Of a stretch of 64,000 bases of DNA, positions 18,818 to 27,144 are shown piece after piece. The first letter of the stretch is position 1. Every line of letters starts with the position of its first letter. The stretch covers positions 682,001-746,000 of the forward strand of contig NZ_CP081966.1 in NCBI RefSeq assembly GCF_019823065.1. The letters run 5' to 3'. Source of the stretch: Pseudomonas mosselii. Its GTDB lineage: Bacteria; Pseudomonadota; Gammaproteobacteria; Pseudomonadales; Pseudomonadaceae. Under the pieces are notes generated by a model. It had not been told where the DNA came from, did no database searches, and worked only from the letters and a program-made list of their open reading frames with translations. The position numbers were made by a program, and so were the translations under genes.

Positions 18818-19363
18818 TCAGCTCACACGGCTGAGTTCGACCAGACGATCCGAGCCACCTTCGGCGATACGGTTGTTACGTTCGTTGAGGCGATCGGCGC
18901 CACCCTCGGCGACACGGTCATTGCGTTGGATCAGACGATCCGAGCCACCCTCGGCAACCCGGTCATTGCGTTGAATCAAGCGATCGGAGCCACCTTCGGC
19001 AACCCGGTCATTGCGTTGAATCAAGCGATCGGAGCCACCTTCGGCAACCCGGTCATTGCGTTGAATCAAGCGATCGGAGCCACCTTCGGCAACGCGGTCA
19101 TTGCGTTGGATCAAGCGATCGGAGCCACCTTCGGCGACGCGGTTGTTACGTTCGAGCAGACGCTCGGAGCCGCCTTCGGCCACACGGCCTGCGCGCTCCT
19201 GCAGGCGCTCGGCGCCACCTTCTGCCAAGGTGTTCAGCGGTTGGCTGACGGTGGCGGCGCTGGAGCGCGATTCGGCGCTCAGGTGCTGGTCTTCGGCTGG
19301 CAGGGCGAAGGCGTTGGCGGCAAGTACGGACAGGGTCAGGCTCAGCAGCAGATGGCGTTTCAT
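18818..19363 (-). CDS. Secreted protein made of nine 15-residue AEGGSDRL repeats
   Basis: A 181-residue protein with a clear Sec signal (residues 1-20, ending ANAFA). From residue 47 to 174 it consists of nine tandem units of 15 residues, consensus RVAEGGSDRLIQRND, with AEGG recurring at residues 47, 62, 77, 92, 107, 122, 137, 152 and 167. Four or five central copies are identical in protein and almost identical in DNA, so copy number probably varies between strains. Units alternate hydrophobic Leu/Ile with Arg/Asp, consistent with a stacked or helical repeat. I do not recognise a function; related short repeat proteins occur in pseudomonads. Own terminator downstream. Confidence 0.75.
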   Translation of the reverse strand: MKRHLLLSLTLSVLAANAFALPAEDQHLSAESRSSAATVSQPLNTLAEGGAERLQERAGRVAEGGSERLLERNNRVAEGGSDRLIQRNDRVAEGGSDRLIQRNDRVAEGGSDRLIQRNDRVAEGGSDRLIQRNDRVAEGGSDRLIQRNDRVAEGGADRLNERNNRIAEGGSDRLVELSRVS

Positions 19364-19493
19364 GGTTCGGTGCTCCTCGGGGGGCTGGAAAGTGGGTACG
19401 AAGCCAATGCTACGCCTGGTAACTCCAGAGAAAAGTTCATCAGGATAATGGTAACAATCGACAGGATTGATACTGTGCGTGGAGGGCTCTGGA

Positions 19494-19524
19494 TCAGTGT
19501 TTTCAGGTGTTTATCAAACACTGA
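19494..19524. promoter_or_regulatory. 9-bp inverted repeat in a divergent promoter region
   Basis: TCAGTGTTT (19494-19502) and AAACACTGA (19516-19524) flank a 13-bp spacer midway between the divergent repeat-protein and AsmA genes. The gene-free gap 19364-19679 holds nothing else recognisable. It could be an operator for either gene or an RNA hairpin. Confidence 0.4.
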
Positions 19525-19679
19525 GGCACGTTTGATCCCCGGTAACACTGCCGCTGTCCGTGGACGAAAAGCTGAGAAAGGCGTCAGGAAAATCCTGGTT
19601 ATCATGGCGCACGGATTAAACCCGGCGGTTTTTCATCAGTCCGACATAATGAGTGCCATGCAGTCAGGAGAACCATGCA

Positions 19680-21746
19680 ATGACGCGCCCTGCCAGAATC
19701 CTCATCTGGACCTTCGCCACCCTTGCCACCCTGCTGGCGATCCTGGTGGTGGTGATCGCCACCTTTGACTGGAACCGCGTCAAGCCGCTGCTCAACGAGA
19801 AAGTCTCCGAAGCGCTGCAGCGGCCCTTCGCGATCAACGGCAACCTCGCCGTGCACTGGCGCACCGAACCCGAGGAAGGCGGCTGGCGGGCCTTCGTGCC
19901 CTGGCCGCACTTCAGCGCCGAGGACCTCACCCTGGGCAACCCCGACTGGCTCAAGGCGCCGCGCATGGTCGCCCTCGAGCGTGTGGACTTTCGCCTGGCG
20001 CCCTTGCCGCTGATCGTCCAGCGCATCAGTATCCCGCGCATCGACCTGGTCAAGCCCAGCGCCAGCCTTACCCGGCTGGCCGATGGCCGGGCCAACTGGG
20101 TGTTCGATTTCGGGCCCAAGGATGAGAACGAGGCACCGTCAAAGTGGGAGCTGGACATCGGCGCCATCGGCTTCGACCAGGGCAACGTCAGCTTCGACGA
20201 CCAGACGCTGAAGACCAGCATGAAGGTGCAGGTCGATCCGCTGGGCAAGCCGATCCCGTTCAGCGACATCGTCGGCAAGGCCCGCGCCGAGAAGGCCGGC
20301 AATGCCCAGGACTATGCCTTCGGCTTCAAGGCCCAGGGCCGCTACAAGGGCCTGGCGGTGGCCGGCACCGGCAAGATCGGCGGCCTGCTGGCGCTGCAGG
20401 ACGCCAGCCAGCCGTTTCCGCTGCAGGCCGATGTGCGTATCGGCGATACCCAGGTCGCGCTGGCCGGGACCCTGACCGATCCACGCAACCTCGGCGCCCT
20501 CGACCTGCGCCTGAAGCTTTCCGGCAACAGCCTGGGCAACCTCTACCCGCTGACCGGCGTGACCTTGCCCGATACGCCGCCGTACGCCACCGATGGTCAT
20601 CTGACCGCCAACTTGCACGCCGCCGGCGGCGCGCAGTTCCGTTACGAGGGCTTCAACGGCAAGATCGGCGACAGCGACATTCACGGCGACCTGGTCTTTG
20701 TCGCCAGCCAGCCCCGGCCGAAGCTCTCCGGCAACCTGGTCTCCAACCAACTGCTGTTCAAGGACCTGGCGCCACTGATCGGCGCCGATTCCAACAGCGA
20801 GCAGAAGGCCCGCGGCGGTGCCAGCAAGCAGCCGGCCGGCAAGGTGCTGCCGGTCGAAGAATTCCGCACCGAGCGCTGGCGGGCCATGGACGCCGATGTG
20901 ACCTTCGCCGGCAAGCGCATCGTGCACAGCGAGACGCTGCCGTTCAACGACCTGTCCGCCCATGTGATCCTCGAGGACGGCCTGCTGCGTCTGGAGCCGC
21001 TGCGCTTCGGCGTGGCCGGCGGCAACCTCGATTCCAACATCCGCCTGGACGGGCGCAGCGCGCCGTTGCAGGGTCGTGCACGGCTGACCGCGCGTGGCTT
21101 CAAGCTCAAGCAGCTGTTCCCCAGCTTCGCGCCGATGCAGACCAGCTTCGGCGAACTCAACGGCGATGCCGACATCAGTGGCCGGGGCAACTCGGTGGCC
21201 GCGCTGCTGGGCACTTCCAACGGGGATCTACGCCTGCTGATCAACGATGGCGCAATCAGCCGCAGCCTGATGGAGATCGCTGGGCTGAACGTGGGCAACT
21301 ACGTGATCGGCAAGTTGTTTGGCGACGAAGATGTGAAGATCAATTGTGCCGCAGCGGATGTCGGGATCAAGGATGGCCTGGCCACCAGCCGCTTGTTCGT
21401 TTTCGATACCGAGAACGCGATCATCTACATCAACGGTACGGCCAACTTCGCCAGCGAGCAGTTGGACCTGAAGATCACCCCGGAGTCCAAGGGCCTGCGT
21501 CTGTTCTCGCTGCGTTCGCCATTGTATGTGCGCGGACCGTTCGCCAAGCCGAGTGCCGGCGTGCAGGCGGTGCCGCTGGCGCTGCGTGGCGCGGGAATGG
21601 TGGCGCTTGGCGTGGTGGCCGGGCCGGCGGCGGGGCTGCTGGCGCTGATCGCGCCGAGCAGCGGGGATGAACCCAACCAGTGCACGCCGTTGTTGCAGCA
21701 GATGCGCGCTGGCAAGGCGCCGGCGGCGGTGAAGGGCAAGAAATAG
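19680..21746 (+). CDS. AsmA family protein
   Basis: A 688-residue inner-membrane-anchored protein: one N-terminal transmembrane helix (about residues 8-28), then a long periplasmic beta-rich region with the AsmA N-terminal and C-terminal domains, and a hydrophobic Ala/Gly/Leu segment near residue 640. AsmA-like proteins belong to the bridge-like lipid transfer group thought to move phospholipids between membranes. CAGGAGAA precedes the ATG at 19680; an in-frame ATG 27 bp upstream lacks one. Standing alone, followed by a type-2 REP block. Confidence 0.85.
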   Translation: MTRPARILIWTFATLATLLAILVVVIATFDWNRVKPLLNEKVSEALQRPFAINGNLAVHWRTEPEEGGWRAFVPWPHFSAEDLTLGNPDWLKAPRMVALERVDFRLAPLPLIVQRISIPRIDLVKPSASLTRLADGRANWVFDFGPKDENEAPSKWELDIGAIGFDQGNVSFDDQTLKTSMKVQVDPLGKPIPFSDIVGKARAEKAGNAQDYAFGFKAQGRYKGLAVAGTGKIGGLLALQDASQPFPLQADVRIGDTQVALAGTLTDPRNLGALDLRLKLSGNSLGNLYPLTGVTLPDTPPYATDGHLTANLHAAGGAQFRYEGFNGKIGDSDIHGDLVFVASQPRPKLSGNLVSNQLLFKDLAPLIGADSNSEQKARGGASKQPAGKVLPVEEFRTERWRAMDADVTFAGKRIVHSETLPFNDLSAHVILEDGLLRLEPLRFGVAGGNLDSNIRLDGRSAPLQGRARLTARGFKLKQLFPSFAPMQTSFGELNGDADISGRGNSVAALLGTSNGDLRLLINDGAISRSLMEIAGLNVGNYVIGKLFGDEDVKINCAAADVGIKDGLATSRLFVFDTENAIIYINGTANFASEQLDLKITPESKGLRLFSLRSPLYVRGPFAKPSAGVQAVPLALRGAGMVALGVVAGPAAGLLALIAPSSGDEPNQCTPLLQQMRAGKAPAAVKGKK

Positions 21747-21860
21747 GGCCGCTTTGCGGCCCTTTCGCGACGCAAGGCCGCTCCCATAGGCAAAGCGTCG
21801 ATCTTGAGTCATATGCTTGACCTGTGGGAGCGGCTTTGCGAAAGGGGCGCACAGCGCCCC
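21746..21860. repeat. Type-2 REP-like block with flanking hairpins
   Basis: GGGCCGC-TTT-GCGGCCC overlaps the AsmA stop codon, followed by TTTCGCGACGCAAGGCCGCTCCC, its inverted partner GTGGGAGCGGCTTTGCG, and a final hairpin GGGGCGC-aca-GCGCCCC. It separates convergent genes and likely ends transcription from both sides. Confidence 0.7.
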
Positions 21861-21866
21861 CAGGTA

Positions 21867-22394
21867 TCACAGCCCCTGCAACAGGTCCGACATATCGTCC
21901 GCGTGCTCTTCCTCCTGGGCCAGGATGTCCTCGAAGATGCGCCGGGTGGTCGGGTCCTTGTCGCCGATGTACTGGATGATCTCGCGGTAGCTGTCGATGG
22001 CGATGCGCTCGGCCACCAGGTCCTCCAGCACCATCTCCTTCAACGAATTGCCTGCCACGTACTGCGCGTGAGAGTTCTTGGTCAGGTTGTCCGGATTGAA
22101 GTCCGGCTCGCCGCCCAGCTGCACGATGCGTTCGGCCAGCTTGTCGGCGTGCTCGGCTTCCTGGTTGGCATGCTCGAGGAACTCCGCGGCGGCAACGCTG
22201 GCCTTGATGCCGCTGGCCATGAAGTAGTGACGCTTGTAGCGCAGGACGCAGACCAGCTCGGTGGCCAGCGACTCGTTGAGCAGGCGCAGGATCTTTTCAC
22301 GATCGGCGTGGTAACCCTCGGTCACCGCGCCTTGCTCGACATGCTGGCGGGCACGTTCGCGCAGGGTCTTCACATCGGTCAGTTCAACGCTCAT
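21867..22394 (-). CDS. Ferritin-like diiron protein (bacterioferritin-type)
   Basis: A 175-residue four-helix-bundle protein. Glu-x-x-His pairs typical of the ferritin superfamily are visible in EFLEHANQEAEHADKL and in DILAQEEEHADDM, plus an upstream Glu in NESLATELVCVLRY. Such proteins oxidise and store iron or protect from peroxide. Family assignment between Dps, bacterioferritin and DUF892-like groups is uncertain, but the length and the C-terminal EEEHADD fit the bacterioferritin side. ATG at 22394 has GGAG at proper distance; an ATG two codons upstream would touch it. Confidence 0.8.
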   Translation of the reverse strand: MSVELTDVKTLRERARQHVEQGAVTEGYHADREKILRLLNESLATELVCVLRYKRHYFMASGIKASVAAAEFLEHANQEAEHADKLAERIVQLGGEPDFNPDNLTKNSHAQYVAGNSLKEMVLEDLVAERIAIDSYREIIQYIGDKDPTTRRIFEDILAQEEEHADDMSDLLQGL

Positions 22395-22430
22395 GTTCAT
22401 CTCCGAAAGCATCAGGGTAGTCATGGTGTG

Positions 22431-22772
22431 TCATGCGCCGTGTACGGCGTCGCTGTCTTGTTGGCGTTGCTTGCAGGTCTTGAAGCCTTTGGCGTCGACA
22501 TGGCCGGTGGCGTCGAAACGCACGTAGTAGGGCTGCTGGTGGCCATCACGGTTGAGGATGTAGTCATTGCAGGTGCCGCCGTGGGGCAGGTCGATGACGT
22601 TGGACGGGCTGCCGCCGATGGCAATGACCTTTTGCATGGTCATGCCGTGCTCAACCTGCTTGACCAGCGGTTCGTCGCGGTAGGTGACGTAGTCCACCGG
22701 GTTTTCCGGGCGGCTGCCGCAGGCGGCTAGGGTGGCGCTTGCCAGAAGGATGGCCAGGGTTCGCTTGTACAT
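22431..22772 (-). CDS. osmE: OsmE family outer-membrane lipoprotein
   Basis: A 113-residue lipoprotein: signal peptide with lipobox LAAC (Cys18), then a SmpA/OmlA-like alpha-beta domain containing VEHGMTMQKVIAIGGSPS. Length and motif order match OsmE, the osmotically induced lipoprotein. A pair of Cys residues (GGTCND, KTCKQ) may form a disulfide in the periplasm. Lies 36 bp upstream of the ferritin-like gene on the same strand, so the two could be co-transcribed as stress genes. Confidence 0.85.
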   Translation of the reverse strand: MYKRTLAILLASATLAACGSRPENPVDYVTYRDEPLVKQVEHGMTMQKVIAIGGSPSNVIDLPHGGTCNDYILNRDGHQQPYYVRFDATGHVDAKGFKTCKQRQQDSDAVHGA

Positions 22773-22896
22773 GGTCCCGCTCCTTGCTCAGGGTCTGTTC
22801 TGCTTGGAACCGCGCGGCGCGCCGGGAGTTCGATTGCACTTGTCGCCGGTCGCGCTGTAGGGTGGACCGGTCTGTTCACGGATGAGGGCAAGGGGG

Positions 22897-23787
22897 ATGA
22901 GTCAGGAGCTGGCCACGCGTTATCCACTGGTGCTGGTGCCGGGCATGCTCGGGTTCGTGCGGGCGCTGGTGTATCCCTACTGGTTCGGCATCGTGCCGGC
23001 ATTGCGCCGGGGCGGCGCGCAGGTATTCCCGGTGCAGGTGTCGCCGCTGCATTCCAGCGAAGTGCGGGGTGAGCAGCTGCTCGGCATCATCGAGGACATC
23101 TGTCAGCGCACGGGGGCCGACAAGGTCAACCTGATCGGTCACAGCCAGGGCGCCCTCAGTGCCCGCTATGCGGCGGCGAAGCGGCCTGACCGGGTGGCTT
23201 CGGTGACGTCGGTGGCCGGCCCCAACCATGGCTCGGAGCTGGCCGACCATCTCGAACGCACGGCACCTGGTGACTCTGTGCGGGGGCGCCTCCTCAAGGC
23301 CGTGCTGCATGGCTTCGCTGTGCTGTTGGGTTGGCTGGAGACCGGATGGCGCCGCGATCCGCTGCCGATCGACGTGCACGCCTCCCATCAGTCGCTGACC
23401 AGTGCCGGGGTGGCGCTGTTCAACCAGGCTTATCCACAGGGGCTGCCCGAGGTCTGGGGCGGCGAAGGGCCGGCTGAGGTGAACGGTGTTCGCTACTACT
23501 CCTGGTCCGGCACCCTGCAGCCAGGGCGCACCGACCAAGGCTTGAACCGGTTTGACGGCAGCAACCGATTTTGCCGGCTGTTCGCCCGCAGTTTCGTCCG
23601 AGAGAAGGGGCAGTGCGATGGCATGGTCGGGCGCTTCAGCTCGCACTTGGGTCTGGTGATCGGGGACGACTATCCGCTCGATCACCTGGATATCGTCAAT
23701 CAGTCGCTGGGCGCGGTGGGCAAGGGTGCCGAGCCGGTGCGGTTGTTCACCGAGCATGCCGCACGGCTCAAGGCTGCGGGGCTGTGA
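22897..23787 (+). CDS. Lipase/esterase, alpha/beta hydrolase (family I-like)
   Basis: A 296-residue hydrolase with N-terminal YPLVLVPGMLGF and the nucleophile elbow GHSQG (about residues 84-88); acid and His residues of the triad fit in later segments (DGMVGRFSSHLG and DHLDIVNQ), as in bacterial true lipases of the LipA type. No obvious signal peptide and no lipase foldase gene next to it, so it is probably intracellular or surface-attached. The GTGATG-like start region has GGGGG before ATG 22897; an ATG five codons upstream is the alternative. Confidence 0.82.
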   Translation: MSQELATRYPLVLVPGMLGFVRALVYPYWFGIVPALRRGGAQVFPVQVSPLHSSEVRGEQLLGIIEDICQRTGADKVNLIGHSQGALSARYAAAKRPDRVASVTSVAGPNHGSELADHLERTAPGDSVRGRLLKAVLHGFAVLLGWLETGWRRDPLPIDVHASHQSLTSAGVALFNQAYPQGLPEVWGGEGPAEVNGVRYYSWSGTLQPGRTDQGLNRFDGSNRFCRLFARSFVREKGQCDGMVGRFSSHLGLVIGDDYPLDHLDIVNQSLGAVGKGAEPVRLFTEHAARLKAAGL

Positions 23788-23795
23788 GAAGCCTG

Positions 23796-23812
23796 GGGCT
23801 GCTTTGCAGCCC
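23796..23812. terminator. Bidirectional stem-loop between lipase and EamA genes
   Basis: GGGCTGC-TTT-GCAGCCC, a perfect 7-bp stem between convergent genes. The same design (GGGCYGC-TTT-GCRGCCC) follows several other genes in the window, so it is probably the standard 3'-end structure of this genome. Confidence 0.6.
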
Positions 23813-23822
23813 TTCCCGAGTG

Positions 23823-24695
23823 CTAACGCCGTACCGGAGTGGTCCAACGCTCGGCCAGCAGCACGCCAACCAGCGTCAGCACACCGCCAACCAAGTGATA
23901 ACTGGCCAACTGCTCATCCAGCACTACCGCCGCGATCACCGCCGTGACCACCGGCAGCAGGTTGAAGAACAGCGTGGTCCGGCTTGGCCCCAGACGGTGC
24001 ACCGCCTGCATCCACACCCGTGGCGCGACCATCGAGGCCAGCAGGCCGGCATACAGCACCAGGCCAATGTTGTGGCCGTTCAACCCGGTCTTGGGTGACA
24101 GCAGGAACAGCGGCAGCAACACCAGGATCGCCACCAGCACCTGCAGGTACAGCAACTGCAACGGCGGCAGGCGCAGCTGCCATTTTTTCAACAGGAAGCT
24201 GTACAGCGCATAGGCGAAAGTGGCCACCAGCATCATCAGGTCGCCGGCGTTCAACCCCTGGTGCAGCAGCACGCCGGGTTGCCCGGCCGAGACCACCTCC
24301 AGTACGCCGAAGAACGACACCAGCGCGCCCAGCAGCGCGCCATAGGTCAGGCGCTGACCGAGCCAGGCAATGGACAGGGCCAGCGACATCAGCGGCATCA
24401 ACGAGAGGATGATGCCCATGTTGGTGGCGCTGGTGATGGCGGCGGCGAAGTAGGCCAGGCTCTGGTAGATGGCCATGCCCAGCACGCCCAGCACGAAGAT
24501 CTTGCCCAGGTGCGGGCGGATGGCCGTGCGGTTGCGCCAGAGCTGTGGCAGCAGGAAAGGGGTGAACAGCAGGCCGGCCAGCAGCCAGCGGTAGAAGCCG
24601 ATCTCGGCGGGGAAGATGGCCCCGGCGGACATCTTGGTGACCACGGTGTTGCCGGCCCAGATGAGGATGGCGATGAGGGGGAAGAGGTAGTTCAT
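23823..24695 (-). CDS. EamA/DMT superfamily transporter
   Basis: A 290-residue inner-membrane protein with ten predicted helices in two EamA halves (about 1-140 and 150-285), beginning MNYLFPLIAILIWAGNTVVTK. DMT transporters export amino acids or other metabolites; the substrate is unknown. The ATG at 24695 was chosen because the longer frame reads through a REP element. It is divergent from an AraC-type regulator, which may control it. Confidence 0.85.
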   Translation of the reverse strand: MNYLFPLIAILIWAGNTVVTKMSAGAIFPAEIGFYRWLLAGLLFTPFLLPQLWRNRTAIRPHLGKIFVLGVLGMAIYQSLAYFAAAITSATNMGIILSLMPLMSLALSIAWLGQRLTYGALLGALVSFFGVLEVVSAGQPGVLLHQGLNAGDLMMLVATFAYALYSFLLKKWQLRLPPLQLLYLQVLVAILVLLPLFLLSPKTGLNGHNIGLVLYAGLLASMVAPRVWMQAVHRLGPSRTTLFFNLLPVVTAVIAAVVLDEQLASYHLVGGVLTLVGVLLAERWTTPVRR

Positions 24696-24720
24696 GATGA
24701 TTCTCGAGTTGCGGTTGACC

Positions 24721-24810
24721 CGTGGGAGCGGGCTTGCCCCGCGATTGCGCCAGGCCAGGAAATGATGTTGGCCGGGCGGGTGCAATCGCGGGGCAAGCCC
24801 GCTCCCACGT
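24721..24810. repeat. Inverted REP pair
   Basis: Two full REP copies (GTGGGAGCGGGCTTGCCCCGCGATTGC and its inverse) are separated by about 33 bp and lie in the divergent promoter region between EamA and AraC, an unusual place since most REP pairs here lie behind genes. Confidence 0.88.
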
Positions 24811-24883
24811 GGCGGCCATTATCGCTTGTCTGTCCAAATGCCTATACTTCCATCCAGACAACCCGTCCCGCGAAGCAGACAGC

Positions 24884-25672
24884 ATGACCCGCAAGTTCCT
24901 CGACATCCCCCGGTTCGACCGGCTCCCCGCACCGGTCTACTTCCGCTACGACGAATTCGGCGCCGACACCCACAGCCCGCCGCACCGTCACCCCTGGGGC
25001 CAGCTCAACTATGCCTCCCATGGCCTGATGCACCTGGACGTCGAGGGCCAGCGCTTCATCTCGCCCCCGCACTACGCTGTCTGGGTGCCGCCGGAGACGG
25101 AGCATGGCTGCTACAACCCCCAGGCCATCATCTATCGTTCGGTCTATCTGGAGCGCAGCTTGTGCGCTGAACTGCCGGCGCAGCCCTGCAGCCTGGTGAT
25201 CAGCGACATCCTCAAGGCGATCCTTGGCGACTTCGCCCGCCGCGACCTGCACATCGCCCAGGACGAGCGCGACCAGCGCCTGGTCCAGGTACTGATCGAC
25301 CAACTGCGCCTGGCGCCGACGCAGACCTGTTATTTGCCGTTCGCCCGCAGCGACAGCCTGCGCCAGGTGCTCAAGGCGTTGCACGCGGGGCCTGGCGACA
25401 ACCGGCCGCTCGCCCATTGGGCCGGGCAGGTGCATGTCAGCGAGCGTACCCTGGCCCGGCAGTTTCTGCGGGAGCTGGGGATGAGCTTCGGCGAATGGCG
25501 CTTGCGACTGCGCTTTCTGCGGGCTATCGAGGCGCTCGAGGCGGGCACGCCGATCCAGGCCATCGCCTTCGACCTCGGCTATAGCAGCGCTTCGGCCTTC
25601 ATCGCCATGTTCCAGCGCCAGGCCAATTGCACCCCGGAGCAGTACCGGCGGCGGGCACGGACAGAGATGTAA
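24884..25672 (+). CDS. AraC family transcriptional regulator
   Basis: A 262-residue regulator: N-terminal cupin-like sensor (about 20-110, with the metal-like HSPPHRHPWGQ segment) and C-terminal double helix-turn-helix (about 165-260, HVSERTLARQFLRELGMSF and IAFDLGYSSASAFIAMFQR). This architecture (cupin plus AraC) often regulates a neighbouring permease; here the divergent EamA exporter is the obvious candidate. Start at 24884 precedes MTRKFLDIPRFD. Confidence 0.88.
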   Translation: MTRKFLDIPRFDRLPAPVYFRYDEFGADTHSPPHRHPWGQLNYASHGLMHLDVEGQRFISPPHYAVWVPPETEHGCYNPQAIIYRSVYLERSLCAELPAQPCSLVISDILKAILGDFARRDLHIAQDERDQRLVQVLIDQLRLAPTQTCYLPFARSDSLRQVLKALHAGPGDNRPLAHWAGQVHVSERTLARQFLRELGMSFGEWRLRLRFLRAIEALEAGTPIQAIAFDLGYSSASAFIAMFQRQANCTPEQYRRRARTEM

Positions 25673-25736
25673 GAATTCTTGTCTACACTCAGCTGCGACG
25701 AGCGCGCATCCGGCGCGCAGGCAAGGAGACCACTCC

Positions 25737-26030
25737 ATGAAGCTGCTGCACGTACCCCTGCTGCTGGTGGGCCTGTTGATCGCGGGCCAAGGGTTCGCCG
25801 CCACCGCGCAACAGGAAAAGATGAAGACCTGCAACGCCGACGCCACCGCCAAGGCGCTCAAGGGCGATGAACGCAAGGCGTTCATGAGCACCTGCCTGAA
25901 AAAGGCCGAGCCGGCCAAAGCCGCCACCCAGCAGGAGAAGATGAAGACCTGCAACGCCGACGCCACTACCAAGGCGCTCAAGGGCGATGAGCGCAAGACC
26001 TTCATGAGTGACTGCCTGAAGAAGAAATGA
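25737..26030 (+). CDS. psiF: PsiF repeat protein, secreted
   Basis: A 97-residue protein with a Sec signal (about 1-21, ending GFA) and two near-identical PsiF repeats of about 38 residues, each with QQEKMKTCNADA and KALKGDERKxFM-x2-CLKK. Each repeat holds two Cys, suggesting one disulfide per unit. PsiF is named for phosphate-starvation induction in E. coli; its role is unknown. AAGGAG precedes the ATG. The two repeats are also almost identical in DNA, which points to a recent internal duplication or gene conversion. Confidence 0.85.
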   Translation: MKLLHVPLLLVGLLIAGQGFAATAQQEKMKTCNADATAKALKGDERKAFMSTCLKKAEPAKAATQQEKMKTCNADATTKALKGDERKTFMSDCLKKK

Positions 26031-26100
26031 CCTGCGCCTATGCCTCTGCCGTGAAGGCTGGCAGACTGCGGGACTTTCCGCTGTCTGCCGTTGAGGCTGT

Positions 26101-27108
26101 ATGACTTTCACTCCCCGCCAGGTCACCCTGGCCAGCTGGATCATCGTCATGGCGGGCCTGTTGCTGGCGCTGCCGATGAAGCTGCTGCCGAGCCTGCTGG
26201 CCGGCCTGCTGGTCTACGAGCTGGTCAACATGCTCACCCCGCGCCTGCAACCGCTGATCGCCGGGCAGCGCGCACGCTGGTTGGCGGTGGCGCTGCTCGG
26301 CACCCTGGTGGTGAGCACGCTGACGTTGCTGATCGCCGGCGCCTTCAGTTTCCTGCTGCACGAGGCCGAGAACCCCGGCGCCTCGCTGGACAAGTTCATG
26401 GGCCTGGTCGAGCGCGCGCGGGGCCAGCTGCCGCCGTTCATCGAAGCCTACCTGCCGGCCAGCGCCGCCGAGTTCAAGGTGGCCATCGGCGACTGGATCA
26501 AGAGCCACCTCAGCGACCTGCAACTGGTGGGCAAGGGCATGGCGCACATGTTCGTGACCCTGCTGATCGGCATGATCCTCGGCGCCATCGTCGCCCTGCA
26601 GCGCATCCCCGACATCTCCCGGCGCAAGCCCCTGGCGGCGGCGCTGTTCGAGCGCCTGAGCCTGCTGGTGCAGGCGTTTCGCAACATCGTCTTCGCGCAG
26701 ATCAAGATCTCGCTGCTCAACACCTTCTTTACCGGCATCTTCCTGGCCGTGGTGCTACCACTGTTCGGCGTGCACCTGCCGTTGACCAAGACGCTGATCG
26801 TGCTGACCTTCCTGCTCGGGCTGCTGCCGGTGATCGGCAACCTGATGTCCAACACCCTGATCACCATCGTCGGCTTGTCGCTGTCGATCTGGGTGGCGAT
26901 GGCGGCGCTGGGGTATCTGATTGTTATCCACAAGGTCGAGTACTTCCTCAACGCGCGGATCGTTGGCGGGCAGATCAGTGCCAAGGCCTGGGAGCTGTTG
27001 CTGGCGATGCTGGTGTTCGAGGCGGCATTCGGCTTGCCGGGGGTGGTGGCGGGGCCGATCTATTACGCTTACCTGAAGAGTGAGTTGAAGCGGGCGGAGT
27101 TGGTCTGA
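26101..27108 (+). CDS. AI-2E family (PerM-like) transporter
   Basis: A 335-residue membrane protein with about eight helices and a large soluble loop (about 90-150). C-terminal segments LLGLLPVIGNLMSN and the KVEYFLNARIVGGQI block are typical of the AI-2E transporter family, which includes autoinducer-2 exporters and Na+/H+ antiporters; the substrate cannot be told. Single gene; its 3' end faces the hsp70-like gene. Confidence 0.85.
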   Translation: MTFTPRQVTLASWIIVMAGLLLALPMKLLPSLLAGLLVYELVNMLTPRLQPLIAGQRARWLAVALLGTLVVSTLTLLIAGAFSFLLHEAENPGASLDKFMGLVERARGQLPPFIEAYLPASAAEFKVAIGDWIKSHLSDLQLVGKGMAHMFVTLLIGMILGAIVALQRIPDISRRKPLAAALFERLSLLVQAFRNIVFAQIKISLLNTFFTGIFLAVVLPLFGVHLPLTKTLIVLTFLLGLLPVIGNLMSNTLITIVGLSLSIWVAMAALGYLIVIHKVEYFLNARIVGGQISAKAWELLLAMLVFEAAFGLPGVVAGPIYYAYLKSELKRAELV

Positions 27109-27144
27109 AGGATTGCCGGGGCCGCCACGCGGCCCCGGGATGGC

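Noticed and set aside
18940..19130. Regular 45-bp repeats that might look like a CRISPR array
   Set aside because: There are no unique spacers; the repeats are contiguous, keep the reading frame and encode a 15-residue protein repeat.
18767..19768. 333-codon open frame on the plus strand
   Set aside because: It is antisense to the repeat-protein gene and stays open only because of the 45-bp period. The minus-strand frame has the signal peptide and a terminator.
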